Shown here piece by piece: positions 1 through 8,619 of a stretch of 64,000 nt of DNA; the first letter of the stretch is position 1; every line of letters starts with the position of its first letter. The notes under the pieces are model-generated. The model was not told the origin of the DNA and did not search any database. It saw only the letters and a program-made list of their open reading frames with translations. Location of the stretch: positions 372,001 through 436,000 of the forward strand of contig CAQDYY010000001.1 in assembly GCA_948777935.1 (NCBI GenBank), in the 5' to 3' direction. The translations under genes were made by a program, and so were the position numbers. The stretch is from an uncultured Clostridia bacterium (lineage in GTDB: Bacteria; Bacillota; Clostridia; TANB77; CAG-508).

Positions 1-846
1 TATTACTATTTAGATGCTATTTCTGGTATTTCAACAGGTTTTTTATTTGTTATTAATGGATATCTTCCAATGCTACTATGCCTTATAATATGCTTTATTT
101 CGTTATTACTATCTTTTAATTTTAAAGATGTGGAATCTTCTTTAAGTGATGAAGATACTATTAGCAATACCTCTATTAAAGGAATTTTATTAGATTTAAA
201 ACAGGCTACAAAATTTATTGTAAAATCTAATAGACTTAGGAGCTTAATTATATTTGATGGCTTCTTTTGTGCATTTTTATCGATGTATTCTACTCTAAGA
301 AGTAGTATTTTAACAGATATACATTTACCAGAACAATACTTTGGCTTAGTATATGCAGGTCTTCAATTAATATCTGGTATTTCTGCATCACATCAAGATA
401 AATTTCATAATAAATACAGAAACCAAACATTAAGTGTTTTTGCTACCCGTTCTACTATTTCATTTATTATAATTGGTTTATGTACTATGACTAATTTAAA
501 TTTTGGATTAGCTCTAATGATTATATTCCTAATGTTTGCTTTGCAATATACGATAAAAGGTCCATATTATACTTTAGCAAAAAGATATTTATCGAACTTT
601 ACTACATCATCTATGAGAACAAAAATATCTTTAGTAGATGAACTTTTATATAGTATTATTAAGGCTATCTTATGTCTTGTTTGCTCTGCTTTATTAGAAA
701 TAACTACTACATCATATGTATATGTCATCTTAGGTTGCATATTTACAGTATTTTTCATATTCCTATTAGATTACATGAAAGGTACTGTAGGTTTAAAACC
801 AGAGGAATATAAAAAAGAAGAAATTGAATTTCAAGAAATGCATTAA
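1..846 (+). CDS. MFS-like permease, C-terminal part (cut by window edge)
   Basis: The frame is open from base 1, so the gene begins outside the window and only about 281 residues are visible. They form repeated hydrophobic segments separated by short charged loops, typical of the C-terminal half of a major facilitator superfamily permease in the cytoplasmic membrane. A soluble linker early in the visible part (around residues 45-80) precedes the second bundle. The tail is acidic and rich in Lys and Glu. The substrate cannot be inferred. The gene converges on the minus-strand SleB-like gene, with a shared hairpin terminator between them. Assignment to MFS rests on hydrophobicity pattern and general resemblance, not on a diagnostic motif. 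Confidence 0.6.
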   Translation, partial: YYYLDAISGISTGFLFVINGYLPMLLCLIICFISLLLSFNFKDVESSLSDEDTISNTSIKGILLDLKQATKFIVKSNRLRSLIIFDGFFCAFLSMYSTLRSSILTDIHLPEQYFGLVYAGLQLISGISASHQDKFHNKYRNQTLSVFATRSTISFIIIGLCTMTNLNFGLALMIIFLMFALQYTIKGPYYTLAKRYLSNFTTSSMRTKISLVDELLYSIIKAILCLVCSALLEITTTSYVYVILGCIFTVFFIFLLDYMKGTVGLKPEEYKKEEIEFQEMH

Positions 847-895
847 AAAGAAGGGAAATTTGAAAACAGCAATATTTTCAAATTTTCCTTCTTTT
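847..895. terminator. Bidirectional hairpin terminator
   Basis: An inverted repeat (GAAGGGAAATTTGAAAA pairing with TTTTCAAATTTTCCTTC) with A-rich and T-rich flanks lies between two convergent genes. It can end transcription in both directions. Confidence 0.75.
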
Positions 896-896
896 A

Positions 897-1592
897 CTAT
901 TTACAAAATCTATGTTTTCCTATTGTTACTACATGTGGTCTTGACCATATCCATTTATTTGTTGCAGTAGCTGGGTTAAAGTAATATATAGATCCATATG
1001 ATGGATCCCATCCATTTAATGCATCCTGTGCTGCTTTTTTTGCAGTACTATTTGGAGATAAATTAATTTGTCCATCATCTACTACATTAAATGCACCTTT
1101 TTGATAAATTACTCCTGCTATTGTATTTGGAAAATTAGAATTTTTAACTCTATTTAATACAACAGATGCAACAGCAACTTGCCCTGTATATGGTTCTCCC
1201 CTCGCTTCCCCATAAACTAACCTTGCAAGCAGGTTTACATCACTTGAATTTGACGATGCAGAACTACTTGTACTAGATGTATAAATCCCCATTGCTTCTA
1301 ATGTTCTTTTTCCTGCAATCCCATCAACTACAAGTCCATTTTTTCTTTGAAAATATTTTACAGCAGAAAGTGTACCACTACCATATATTCCATCTACATT
1401 TCCACTATAATATCCCCATCTTTTTAGCTTTGTTTGTATTTGTCTAACCTCGTCTCCTCTAGAACCATATTTTGATAAAGCTTGTACCATACTAACACTA
1501 AACATATTATATAGAATAAATACTAATAACGCTAAACTAATGCTAATAATTGCAATTCTATTTTTATTAACTGTTTTTACTATCTTTTTCAA
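897..1592 (-). CDS. SleB/CwlJ-like cell wall hydrolase with peptidoglycan-binding domain
   Basis: The protein (231 aa) has an N-terminal membrane anchor or uncleaved signal at about residues 10-35. It then has a peptidoglycan-binding type 1 domain (repeats around KYGSRGDEVRQIQTKLK and GIYGSGTLSAV), a Ser-rich linker, and a C-terminal Hydrolase_2 domain beginning LLARLVYGEARGEPYTGQ, the hallmark of SleB and CwlJ cortex-lytic enzymes. It should cleave peptidoglycan outside the membrane. I chose the TTG start at 1592 because an AGGGGG ribosome binding site precedes it at proper spacing; an upstream TTG lacks one. SleB-type enzymes often act in spore germination, but no sporulation neighbour is present, so a general wall-remodelling role is equally possible. 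Confidence 0.8.
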   Translation of the reverse strand: MKKIVKTVNKNRIAIISISLALLVFILYNMFSVSMVQALSKYGSRGDEVRQIQTKLKRWGYYSGNVDGIYGSGTLSAVKYFQRKNGLVVDGIAGKRTLEAMGIYTSSTSSSASSNSSDVNLLARLVYGEARGEPYTGQVAVASVVLNRVKNSNFPNTIAGVIYQKGAFNVVDDGQINLSPNSTAKKAAQDALNGWDPSYGSIYYFNPATATNKWIWSRPHVVTIGKHRFCK

Positions 1593-1660
1593 TAAAAATC
1601 CCCCTTTGGAATTAATCTTTTTAAATATTTTTTCCAAAAAGGGAGAATTTATACAAAGTT

Positions 1661-2128
1661 TTATTTTTCGAATTTTTTATAAATACTTTCTAGTAAACTA
1701 AAATTACAACTTATACTTTCTAAAAATGAATTTGTATGATTTGTAACACTATTATATATACTTTTTGCTTTTCTTAGTATCTTTTCTTCATTTTTATTTA
1801 TGTATATGATTTGTTGTTCTAATAAAATTTTATATTTATCTTCCTGATTACGTATATCTAATAGTTTTATACAGTCATTTGGCACTGGAATCATTGTACT
1901 AAAACGAATAATTCCCAATTTTCCTTCTTTGATTCTTATAAAAGATGAATTTTCTTTATATTTACTATGTTGAGGCTTAGGTGAATATAAAGGTGCAAAA
2001 TATTGTATTTCATTAATTCTAAAAACAATTCCTACATATGGTCTAGTTTTCCCTTTATTAAATGCAATTAATTTATCATATTGAGATAAATATTGCACAT
2101 ATTCGTCATCTATCGTATAAAGTTTCAT
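1661..2128 (-). CDS. toxN: Type III toxin-antitoxin endoribonuclease, ToxN/AbiQ family
   Basis: The protein (155 aa) shows the ToxN pattern: N-terminal MKLYTIDDEYVQYLSQYD, then a KTRPYVGIVF strand, a YFAPLYSPK segment, LGIIRFSTMIPVP, and a C-terminal CNFSLLESIYKKF helix. ToxN enzymes are sequence-specific RNases held inactive by a repeat RNA (ToxI) that they process themselves; many act as abortive phage defence. I chose the ATG at 2128, which follows an AAAGGAG site. Directly upstream are a consensus promoter, two 37-nt tandem repeats and a hairpin terminator, exactly the toxIN arrangement. The terminator would limit read-through into the toxin gene. Family membership is recognised by eye, and the repeat context makes it strong. 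Confidence 0.88.
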   Translation of the reverse strand: MKLYTIDDEYVQYLSQYDKLIAFNKGKTRPYVGIVFRINEIQYFAPLYSPKPQHSKYKENSSFIRIKEGKLGIIRFSTMIPVPNDCIKLLDIRNQEDKYKILLEQQIIYINKNEEKILRKAKSIYNSVTNHTNSFLESISCNFSLLESIYKKFEK

Positions 2129-2205
2129 TTTTTCTCCTTTCTTTGACATTTTCAATTTAAAACTATGGATTTTAAAAAGATTTAAACTTAATGATAAAAC
2201 TTGAT

Positions 2206-2240
2206 AGGCAAAATACATATTTGAAATATATATTTTGCCT
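2206..2240 (-). terminator. Terminator between antitoxin RNA and toxN
   Basis: AGGCAAAATACATATTT pairs with the following AAATATATATTTTGCCT to give a long stem, placed between the antitoxin repeats and the toxin gene as in characterised type III systems. Confidence 0.8.
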
Positions 2241-2247
2241 AAATTTT

Positions 2248-2321
2248 GATTCCAACTTATATGGCTTGGATTTTCCAAAGATTTAATTCCAACTTATATG
2301 GCTTGGATTCTCCAAAGATTT
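2248..2321 (-). repeat. Two 37-nt tandem repeats of the ToxI-like RNA
   Basis: The units 2285-2321 and 2248-2284 are adjacent and nearly identical. Each contains the core CCAAGCCATATAAGTTGG on the minus strand, which can fold on itself through CCAA/TTGG. Confidence 0.9.
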
Positions 2322-2386
2322 TCTATTTTTAGGGTATAGAAAACCCAAACTTTAAGCTCTTACTAAGTTGTTATTATAGTATATTC

Positions 2387-2415
2387 ATTATAATAAATTT
2401 TATTAAAATTGTCAA
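2387..2415 (-). promoter_or_regulatory. Consensus sigma-A promoter of the toxIN locus
   Basis: On the minus strand TTGACA (2410-2415) is separated by 17 nt from TATAAT (2387-2392). The -10 lies in a small palindrome, AGTATA or TTATAA-like half followed by ATGAA and TATACT, shared with the two other RNA-repeat loci of the window. Confidence 0.85.
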
Positions 2416-2422
2416 TTATTAC

Positions 2423-4084
2423 TTAAAATATACCTACTATATTTCCATCTTTATCTACATCTATACTTTCTGCTGCTGGTACTTTTGGTAAACCTGGCAT
2501 TGTAAAAATCTTTCCAGTTAGCACTACAATGAACTCTGCTCCTGTTTTTAGGCGTATTTCTTGTACATGTATTGTAAATGGTTTATCACAAATTAAGTTT
2601 TTAGGGTCATCTGAGAAAGAATATTGTGTTTTCGCCATACATACTGGAAAATTAGCATATCCTAATTTTTCAATTTTTAATATTTCTTCTTCTGCTTCTT
2701 TAGAATATTCTACACCTTCTGCACCATAAATGTTTTTTGCAATCTTTTCAATTTTAGTTTTTATCGAATCCTCTAAGCTATATGCATATTTTAAAGATCT
2801 TTCTTTGCTAGTTAATTCTACTATTTTTTCGGCTAAATCACTTGCTCCTTTTCCACCATATTCCCATGCTTCTACTAAACTTAAATTGATACCTTGCTCT
2901 TGTAATTTTTCCTTTAATAATGTGATTTCTTTTTCACTATCATCTATGTATTTATTAATTGCAACAATTACATTTAGTCCTAGTTTGTTTTTTAGATTGT
3001 CTACATGTTTTAATAAGTTATGTATTCCTTTTTCTAATGCTTCTATGTTTTCTTTTTTGATATCTTCTTTATCTACTCCTCCATGATATTTTAATGCTTT
3101 CATTGTTGCAACTATAACAACTGCATCTGGTTTTATTTCGGCTTTTCTACATTTAATATCAACAAATTTTTCAGCTCCTAAATCTGCACCAAAACCTGCT
3201 TCAGTTACTACATAATCCGCTAATTTTAACGCCATTTTTGTTGCCATTACACTATTACATCCATGTGCAATATTTGCAAATGGTCCACCATGAATAAGAG
3301 CAGGTGTATGCTCTAGTGTCTGTACCATGTTTGGCTTTATAGCATCTTTTAATAAAGCTGCTATACTTCCTTCTGCTTTTAAGTCTTTTGCATAAATAGG
3401 ATTATCTTCTTCGTTGTAACCTATTATAATATTTCCAATTCTAGCTTTTAGGTCTTCTAAATCTGAACTTAAACACAATATTGCCATAATTTCAGATGCT
3501 ACTGTAATATCAAACCCATCTTGTCTTGGCACAACACCTTTTTCTCCAGATAGTCCACATTCTATAGCTCTTAATTGTCTATCATTTAAATCTACACATC
3601 TTCTCCATACTACTTTTTTAAACCCTAATTCATTTCCAAAATAAATATGATTATCTATTAAAGCTGAAAGCAGGTTATTTGCTGATGTTATAGCATGAAT
3701 GTCTCCTGTAAAATGTAGGTTAATATCTTCCATTGGAGCAACCTGTGCATGTCCTCCACCTGTTGCACCACCTTTAACCCCAAATACTGGTCCTAATGAT
3801 GGCTCTCTTAGTGCTAGCATTGCTTTTTTTCCAATATATGATAATCCATCTGCCAACCCTATAGATATTGTTGTTTTTCCTTCCCCTAATGGTGTTGGGT
3901 TAATTGCTGTTACTAATATTAGCTTTCCATTTTGGTTGTTTTTAACTCTATTTCTTAACTCATTAGATATTTTAGCTTTATATTTTCCATAGCATTCTAA
4001 TTCATCTTTTTCGATTCCTACTTTTTTTGCTACTTCTTCTATTGGTTTTAATTTTACACTTCTTGCAATTTCAATATCTCCCAT
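2423..4084 (-). CDS. fhs: Formate-tetrahydrofolate ligase
   Basis: The protein (553 aa) matches the length and architecture of bacterial formyl-THF synthetase, which joins formate to tetrahydrofolate with ATP to give 10-formyl-THF. The P-loop TPLGEGKTT lies at residues 63-72. Family landmarks follow: LREPSLGPVFGVKGGATGGG, FTGDIHAITSANNLL, and GFGADLGAEKF. The C-terminus carries FPVCMAKTQYSFSDDP and MPGLPKVPAAESID. It supplies one-carbon units for purines and formyl-Met, and serves the Wood-Ljungdahl methyl branch where that exists. The ATG at 4084 has an AAAAGGAG site. Downstream minus-strand genes are the type III TA locus, so fhs may be the last gene of the PAP2-xse-nusB run. Confidence 0.97.
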   Translation of the reverse strand: MGDIEIARSVKLKPIEEVAKKVGIEKDELECYGKYKAKISNELRNRVKNNQNGKLILVTAINPTPLGEGKTTISIGLADGLSYIGKKAMLALREPSLGPVFGVKGGATGGGHAQVAPMEDINLHFTGDIHAITSANNLLSALIDNHIYFGNELGFKKVVWRRCVDLNDRQLRAIECGLSGEKGVVPRQDGFDITVASEIMAILCLSSDLEDLKARIGNIIIGYNEEDNPIYAKDLKAEGSIAALLKDAIKPNMVQTLEHTPALIHGGPFANIAHGCNSVMATKMALKLADYVVTEAGFGADLGAEKFVDIKCRKAEIKPDAVVIVATMKALKYHGGVDKEDIKKENIEALEKGIHNLLKHVDNLKNKLGLNVIVAINKYIDDSEKEITLLKEKLQEQGINLSLVEAWEYGGKGASDLAEKIVELTSKERSLKYAYSLEDSIKTKIEKIAKNIYGAEGVEYSKEAEEEILKIEKLGYANFPVCMAKTQYSFSDDPKNLICDKPFTIHVQEIRLKTGAEFIVVLTGKIFTMPGLPKVPAAESIDVDKDGNIVGIF

Positions 4085-4101
4085 TTTTCTACTCCTTTTA
4101 T

Positions 4102-4530
4102 TTAAAATATTAATCCTGCTATAACTCCTATTGCTGCTCCTACTATTACTTGTGTTGGTGTATGTCCCAATACTTCTACTAGCTTTTCTCCTACTTGTAC
4201 TCCACTTAAGCCTGGTGTTTCTACTAATTTGTTTAGTAATTTTGCTTGTTTTCCGGCTGCTCTACGTACTCCTGCTGCATCATACATAACAACAAATGCA
4301 AAAATAATCGCTACTGCAAATATTGGTGATGTTATACCTTCATTTTTTCCTACTAGAGTTGCAAGTGATGTTACAACTGCTGAATGAGAACTTGGCATTC
4401 CACCTGCACCTAATATTCGTTTAAAATTAAACTTTTTTGTTGTTACTAAATCATAAATCACTTTAAATGTTTGAATTCCAATCCACATTAGTATTGGAAC
4501 ATATAAGTATTTAAAATCTGTAATGTTCAT
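4102..4530 (-). CDS. Divergent PAP2 family membrane protein (YuiD-like)
   Basis: The protein (142 aa) has a compact set of hydrophobic helices and the divergent PAP2 motif GGMPSSHSAVVTSLAT at about residues 43-58, followed by MYDAAGVRRAAGKQA. These motifs define the family related to acid phosphatases and vanadium haloperoxidases and known as YuiD in Bacillus. It is probably a membrane phosphatase for lipid-linked phosphates, but the substrate is unknown. A CGG string occurs here only across two codons (GCC-GGA) and does not disturb the frame. Confidence 0.85.
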   Translation of the reverse strand: MNITDFKYLYVPILMWIGIQTFKVIYDLVTTKKFNFKRILGAGGMPSSHSAVVTSLATLVGKNEGITSPIFAVAIIFAFVVMYDAAGVRRAAGKQAKLLNKLVETPGLSGVQVGEKLVEVLGHTPTQVIVGAAIGVIAGLIF

Positions 4531-4550
4531 GTTTTATCCCCTTTATTATC

Positions 4551-4787
4551 TTATTCTGCACTGAAGTTTTCTTCTGTAACATCATCTTCATTTTTTATTA
4601 AAATAGATATTCTTTTTTCTGCATCTTCTAATATTTTATTACATGTTTTTGATAGTTTCATGCCTTCTTCAAACTTAGTTACAGATTGGTCTAGATTCAA
4701 ATCACCTTTTTCTAATTGGCTTGCGATTTGTTCTAATTCCTTCATTGCATCTTCAAATTTTATTGTATTCTTTTCTTGCAAAATCAT
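4551..4787 (-). CDS. xseB: Exodeoxyribonuclease VII small subunit
   Basis: The 78-residue protein has the XseB core: FEDAMKELEQIASQLEKGDL followed by SVTKFEEGMKLSKTCNKIL. It pairs with XseA to form exonuclease VII, which degrades single-stranded DNA to oligonucleotides. The gene sits immediately downstream of xseA in the usual order, and its length is normal. Confidence 0.95.
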   Translation of the reverse strand: MILQEKNTIKFEDAMKELEQIASQLEKGDLNLDQSVTKFEEGMKLSKTCNKILEDAEKRISILIKNEDDVTEENFSAE

Positions 4788-4811
4788 TCACTCCTATCTA
4801 ATTTTTTTAAC

Positions 4812-5999
4812 TTATATTATTTTTGCATTTTTTGTTCCATCTATAAATCTTAGTTCTACTTCATCATCTTTTGCTATATCATTTACAGATTTTACAATAC
4901 TTCCTTCTTTTTGAGTAATTACATAACCTCTTGTTAGTGTTTTTAAAGGACTTAATGTATCTAGTTTTGAAATAACTTTTACCATTTCATTTTTGCTATC
5001 TTTATATCTGTTTATAATACTATTTTGCATGTTTTTAACAATCATATCTAAACGAATAATTTTTTCGTTAATTTCTTGTAATGGTTCTTTAAATACTCTT
5101 CTTGCCATACATTTTTCATATTGTAAACGCATTAACTCTACTTTTTTCTTTAATGCTAGTTTGTATCTTGTTTTATAGTTTTCTAGTTTTAATGCTAATT
5201 CTTTTGTGTCTGCTACTGCAAGTTCTGCTGCAGCAGATGGGGTTGGTGCTCTTAAATCTGCTACAAAGTCTGAAATTGAGAAATCTGTTTCATGTCCTAC
5301 TGCTGAAATAATAGGTATATTTGATGCATAAATTGCTCTTGCTACTACTTCTTCGTTAAATGGCCATAAGTCTTCTAGTGAGCCTCCTCCTCTTGCCAAT
5401 ATCAAAACATCTGCTAAGTTTTTATCATTCATAAATTTGATTGCATCTGCAATTTTTTCTCCTGCTTCTTCTCCTTGTACTGGCACAGGAAATAGCCTTA
5501 TATATACGTTTGGATTTCTTCTTGTGCTTACATTTATAATGTCCCTAATTACAGAGCCCGTTTGAGATGTAAGTACTCCTACTACACGTGGCATAAATGG
5601 TAGTTTCTTTTTATGTTCCATAGAAAATAAGCCTTCTAACTCTAGCTTTTTCTTTAGTTCTTCATATGCTTTATATAAACTTCCCATTCCTTCTTCTTGC
5701 ATTGCTTTACAATATATTTGGTATACTCCATCACGTTCAAATACACTTACTGTACCAAATACCATAACTTTCATTCCATCTTTTGGAGTAAATTTTAGGT
5801 TATCTGTAAATGATTTAAACATGATACATTTTATAAGAGAATTATCATCTTTTAGAGTAAAATATAAATGTCCTGTGTAATGATGCTTAAAATTTGAAAT
5901 TTCTCCTTTTACTAGGACATTGTTTAGGTATTCATCTTTCGCTACTTTATCTTTTATATATTTATTTAAATCTGTAACTGAAATTGGTTCAATTTCCAT
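4812..5999 (-). CDS. xseA: Exodeoxyribonuclease VII large subunit
   Basis: The protein (395 aa) has an N-terminal OB-fold DNA-binding domain (about residues 5-100, with VKGEISNFKHHYTGHLYFTL). The catalytic domain contains GVLTSQTGSVIRDII, LARGGGSLEDLWPFNEE and ISAVGHETDFSISDFVADLRAPTPSAAAEL, diagnostic for XseA. A coiled-coil C-terminal region binds XseB copies. It follows nusB and precedes xseB in one minus-strand transcript with 12 and 24 bp gaps. The start at 5999 begins MEIEPISVTDLNKYIK, typical for the family. Confidence 0.97.
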   Translation of the reverse strand: MEIEPISVTDLNKYIKDKVAKDEYLNNVLVKGEISNFKHHYTGHLYFTLKDDNSLIKCIMFKSFTDNLKFTPKDGMKVMVFGTVSVFERDGVYQIYCKAMQEEGMGSLYKAYEELKKKLELEGLFSMEHKKKLPFMPRVVGVLTSQTGSVIRDIINVSTRRNPNVYIRLFPVPVQGEEAGEKIADAIKFMNDKNLADVLILARGGGSLEDLWPFNEEVVARAIYASNIPIISAVGHETDFSISDFVADLRAPTPSAAAELAVADTKELALKLENYKTRYKLALKKKVELMRLQYEKCMARRVFKEPLQEINEKIIRLDMIVKNMQNSIINRYKDSKNEMVKVISKLDTLSPLKTLTRGYVITQKEGSIVKSVNDIAKDDEVELRFIDGTKNAKII

Positions 6000-6011
6000 A
6001 ATATTCCCCTT

Positions 6012-6428
6012 TTAGTTTTCATTTTGTAGATCATTTTTTACAATACTTGCTAGAACTCCATTAACAAATGACGCACTGTTATCTTCCCCATATTTTTTAG
6101 CAAGTTCAACAGCTTCATTTATTGCTACTTTAAATGGTATTTTTTTATATAGCATTTCATATATAGCAAGTTTTAAAAGAGCAATATCTATTTTAGAAAT
6201 TCTTTCTAATTTCCAATTTGTTTTTAAGTTAGATGAAATTTTTTCAGTGATTTCTTCTTTGTTCTTCTCTACTCCTGCCCATACATCTTTTATATATTCT
6301 TTGGTCTTTTCATCATTTATTTCATTACTTTCAAAATATAAATCAATTTGCTCTTCTTTATTTTCTTTTTGTATTTCTATACTATATAACAACTTAAAAG
6401 CTTGTTCTCTTGCTTCTGTTCGGTTCAT
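6012..6428 (-). CDS. nusB: Transcription antitermination factor NusB
   Basis: The protein (138 aa) begins MNRTEAREQAFKLLYSIEI and carries the NusB core ISKIDIALLKLAIYEML, then VAINEAVELAKKYGEDNSASFVNGVL. NusB binds boxA RNA with S10 during rRNA transcription. Its length is typical and its position before xseA-xseB is conserved in Bacillota. Confidence 0.96.
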   Translation of the reverse strand: MNRTEAREQAFKLLYSIEIQKENKEEQIDLYFESNEINDEKTKEYIKDVWAGVEKNKEEITEKISSNLKTNWKLERISKIDIALLKLAIYEMLYKKIPFKVAINEAVELAKKYGEDNSASFVNGVLASIVKNDLQNEN

Positions 6429-6451
6429 ATTTATTTTCCCCTTTTTAGATT

Positions 6452-6655
6452 TTAAATTCTATCTATTAAATTTTTTAGTTTTTCTTTTACTTCATATTTG
6501 TTTCTTTGTACATAGTTTCCTACAAACATACCAATTACTACTAATATAATTCCTACAATTAATTCGTAAAGGCGTGTAAATAAGATTATTAACGCTATAA
6601 CTCCACCAATAATTGCTCCTGCATATTCACTTAAAAATTTTTTAAATCCATCCAT
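6452..6655 (-). CDS. DUF2273 small membrane protein
   Basis: The 67-residue protein has two hydrophobic segments (about residues 12-27 and 30-45) and a short basic tail. Small DUF2273 proteins lie beside Asp23 and AmaP in many Gram-positive genomes. The gene starts 4 bp after amaP ends, consistent with cotranscription. Its function is not established; a role in anchoring or organising the Asp23 complex at the membrane is an inference from neighbourhood. Confidence 0.75.
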   Translation of the reverse strand: MDGFKKFLSEYAGAIIGGVIALIILFTRLYELIVGIILVVIGMFVGNYVQRNKYEVKEKLKNLIDRI

Positions 6656-6659
6656 ATTG

Positions 6660-7232
6660 CTAATCCTCCTTATCTACTACCCCTTCTTTTTTAGGAGCAA
6701 TATTTCTTACTTTAATATTTACTTCTTTAATATCAATATCGATTGATTGTTTAATAACTTCTTTTATTTTTACTTGTAATTTGTTTGATAAGTCTTTTAT
6801 TATTGCTTCTTCTTCTACAAATAGGGTAACATCAATACTTATATTATTATCACTTGTTAGTACTACTTTTGATGTAACATTTTGTGTATTTTCAAATTCT
6901 TTTACTACACTACTTACCAAATTTTGAATTGTATCTCTAGAAATTAGTAATTTTCCGTTGTCATTTTCTATTAAGATTCCGTTGTCCATACTTTTATCCT
7001 TGTCCTTTTTTGAATCTGTAGAAAAGAATATACCTTTTATGCTAAGTATAATAAGTACTGCTAAAACTCCTAAAGTAATATTACTAGCCATTTGGTTGTT
7101 TAATAGGTTATTTGCATATATGTTAATAATATCTAATTTAATCCATCCAAATAATATAAAACAAAGTAATGCTGATACAATTAGCATAATGCTAGAAAAT
7201 AGTACTAATATTATTTTGTCTAATACTTTCAT
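6660..7232 (-). CDS. amaP: Alkaline shock response membrane anchor protein AmaP
   Basis: The protein (190 aa) has two N-terminal membrane segments (about residues 8-28 and 50-70) and a soluble C-terminal Asp23-like domain (VVKEFENTQNVTSKVVLTS through KLQVKIKEVIKQ). In Staphylococcus, AmaP anchors Asp23 to the membrane. It lies between asp23 and the DUF2273 gene, forming an envelope-stress cluster upstream of nusB. Confidence 0.85.
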   Translation of the reverse strand: MKVLDKIILVLFSSIMLIVSALLCFILFGWIKLDIINIYANNLLNNQMASNITLGVLAVLIILSIKGIFFSTDSKKDKDKSMDNGILIENDNGKLLISRDTIQNLVSSVVKEFENTQNVTSKVVLTSDNNISIDVTLFVEEEAIIKDLSNKLQVKIKEVIKQSIDIDIKEVNIKVRNIAPKKEGVVDKED

Positions 7233-7291
7233 TTATACTCCCCCTAAAATTATATTTTTGTATAGCCACATACTATGTGACTATACATTTA

Positions 7292-7720
7292 TTAGTTTTC
7301 TTTTGTCTCTTGTTCTGTAACTTCTTGTGCTTTATCTGTACTTACTCCTTGTACATGAACATTTACTTCTAGTACTTTTAATCCTGTCATTGTTTCAACT
7401 GCTTTTTTTACTCTATTTTGAATTTCAAAAGCAACATCTGGAATTCTTGTTCCATATTCTACAATGATATTAACATCAATTTTTGTTTCTTTTTCTCCTA
7501 CTTCTACTTTAATTCCTTTTGATAAATTTTTTTTACCACTTAATACTTCACTAATTCCTCCTGCAAATCCTCCTGCCATTCCAGCAACACCTGGAACTTC
7601 TGATACTGCTACTCCTGCTATAACAGAAACAACATCATCTGATATTCTTATTCCATTGTTTCCTTCTGTTTCTAATGAAACCTCATTTACTTGATTTTCT
7701 TCTTTTAATTCATTTTCCAT
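7292..7720 (-). CDS. Asp23/Gls24 family envelope stress protein
   Basis: The protein (142 aa) contains the Asp23 core: GIRISDDVVSVIAGVAVSEV, then GVAGMAGGFAGGISEVL, KVEVGEKETKIDVNIIVEYG and IQNRVKKAVETMTGLKV. Asp23 proteins are abundant cytoplasmic proteins that assemble near the membrane and help maintain the envelope. It is first in the asp23-amaP-DUF2273 set, with an AAGGAGG site before the ATG. Confidence 0.93.
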   Translation of the reverse strand: MENELKEENQVNEVSLETEGNNGIRISDDVVSVIAGVAVSEVPGVAGMAGGFAGGISEVLSGKKNLSKGIKVEVGEKETKIDVNIIVEYGTRIPDVAFEIQNRVKKAVETMTGLKVLEVNVHVQGVSTDKAQEVTEQETKEN

Positions 7721-7780
7721 AATTTTTTCCTCCTTATATATAAATACTTTATGATTTCTTTGTGTTTCAAGTCACAAAAA

Positions 7781-7819
7781 AATTGATATACTTTAGTTGC
7801 TTTCCATAGTATATCAATT
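7781..7819 (-). terminator. Hairpin terminator before asp23
   Basis: AATTGATATACT pairs with AGTATATCAATT, and a T-run follows on the minus strand. It ends the small anchored-protein gene upstream and insulates asp23. Confidence 0.75.
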
Positions 7820-7924
7820 TTTATCAAATTTTACAATATTTTTAACAAATATTCATAATTTTATTGTTACCAATAAATGCATATGAATTTTAATTAATTG
7901 CAAAACACATTTTATATTTAATTT

Positions 7925-8377
7925 CTAATTATTTTCTTTAAGACGCATTTGTTCTAAATCTCTACGACTTCTTTCTTCCAACTCTTTAAGTTTTAGTAAT
8001 CTTTCTTGTTTTTGAGTATTATACTCTTCTACTATTTGAGTATTGCCATCTTCTTTTATAATTTTTATTTTCTTTATAAAAATAGAATTGATTGATCTAG
8101 GATATGCCTCTTCTATAAATGTATTAGGCAATAAATAAACTCTTACTTCTTGTCCTGGTTTAAATTTTAAATTAATGTTTTCTGGTAATCCAATAGACGT
8201 AAGTGTTTTTTTATTCTCCTCATAAACAAGTATATGATTTGGATAAATCTCACTTTCATTATATTCTATAATAATTCCTTTTATACTTAATCTATTTCTA
8301 ATAACAATATAAGCTGAAATAAAAATAATTATTATAAGTACAATTAAAGAAATTATGATAATTTTTTTCTTTTTCAT
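7925..8377 (-). CDS. Membrane-anchored protein of unknown function
   Basis: The protein (about 150 aa) has a strongly hydrophobic N-terminal helix (residues 3-26) after a Lys-rich start, suggesting a signal anchor with the rest outside the cell. The extracellular part is predicted beta-rich, and the C-terminal 40 residues are highly charged (QKQERLLKLKELEERSRRDL) and probably helical or coiled. I chose the second ATG (8377) because the AAGGAGG site is too close to the first. I recognise no family. It is a single-gene unit bounded by a terminator downstream. Confidence 0.65.
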   Translation of the reverse strand: MKKKKIIIISLIVLIIIIFISAYIVIRNRLSIKGIIIEYNESEIYPNHILVYEENKKTLTSIGLPENINLKFKPGQEVRVYLLPNTFIEEAYPRSINSIFIKKIKIIKEDGNTQIVEEYNTQKQERLLKLKELEERSRRDLEQMRLKENN

Positions 8378-8522
8378 ATGCATTTCCTCCTTATATAACT
8401 TTGTTTAATTTGCACTTTTATACTATATAATTGCATCATAGCATATTTTCCATTTTTTAACAAGTTAAACTGACAAATTTTACTAAAAAAAGTGTAAAAT
8501 CTTATGTCTTCCTTTCATATAA

Positions 8523-8578
8523 AAAACATCACTTATATGATAAATTTTTCTAACTTTTATCATACAAATGATGTTTTT
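8523..8578 (-). terminator. Terminator of the rpsB-tsf operon
   Basis: AAAACATCACTTATATGATAAA pairs across a short loop with TTTATCATACAAATGATGTTTT; on the minus strand a T-run follows just after tsf. Confidence 0.8.
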
Positions 8579-8619
8579 TTGCTATTTTTTAATACTTTTT
8601 ATTGTTAAATTTTTATAAT

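Larger units (their letters stand above)
2206..2380 (-). ncRNA. toxI: ToxI-type antitoxin RNA with tandem repeats
   Basis: Transcription should start about 7 nt downstream of the TATAAT at 2387-2392. The RNA carries two contiguous 37-nt repeats (2285-2321, then 2248-2284) differing at two positions, and ends in a hairpin at 2206-2240. In toxIN loci such repeats are cut by ToxN into units that assemble with and inhibit the toxin. Only two full units are visible, fewer than in some known loci. Confidence 0.8.
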
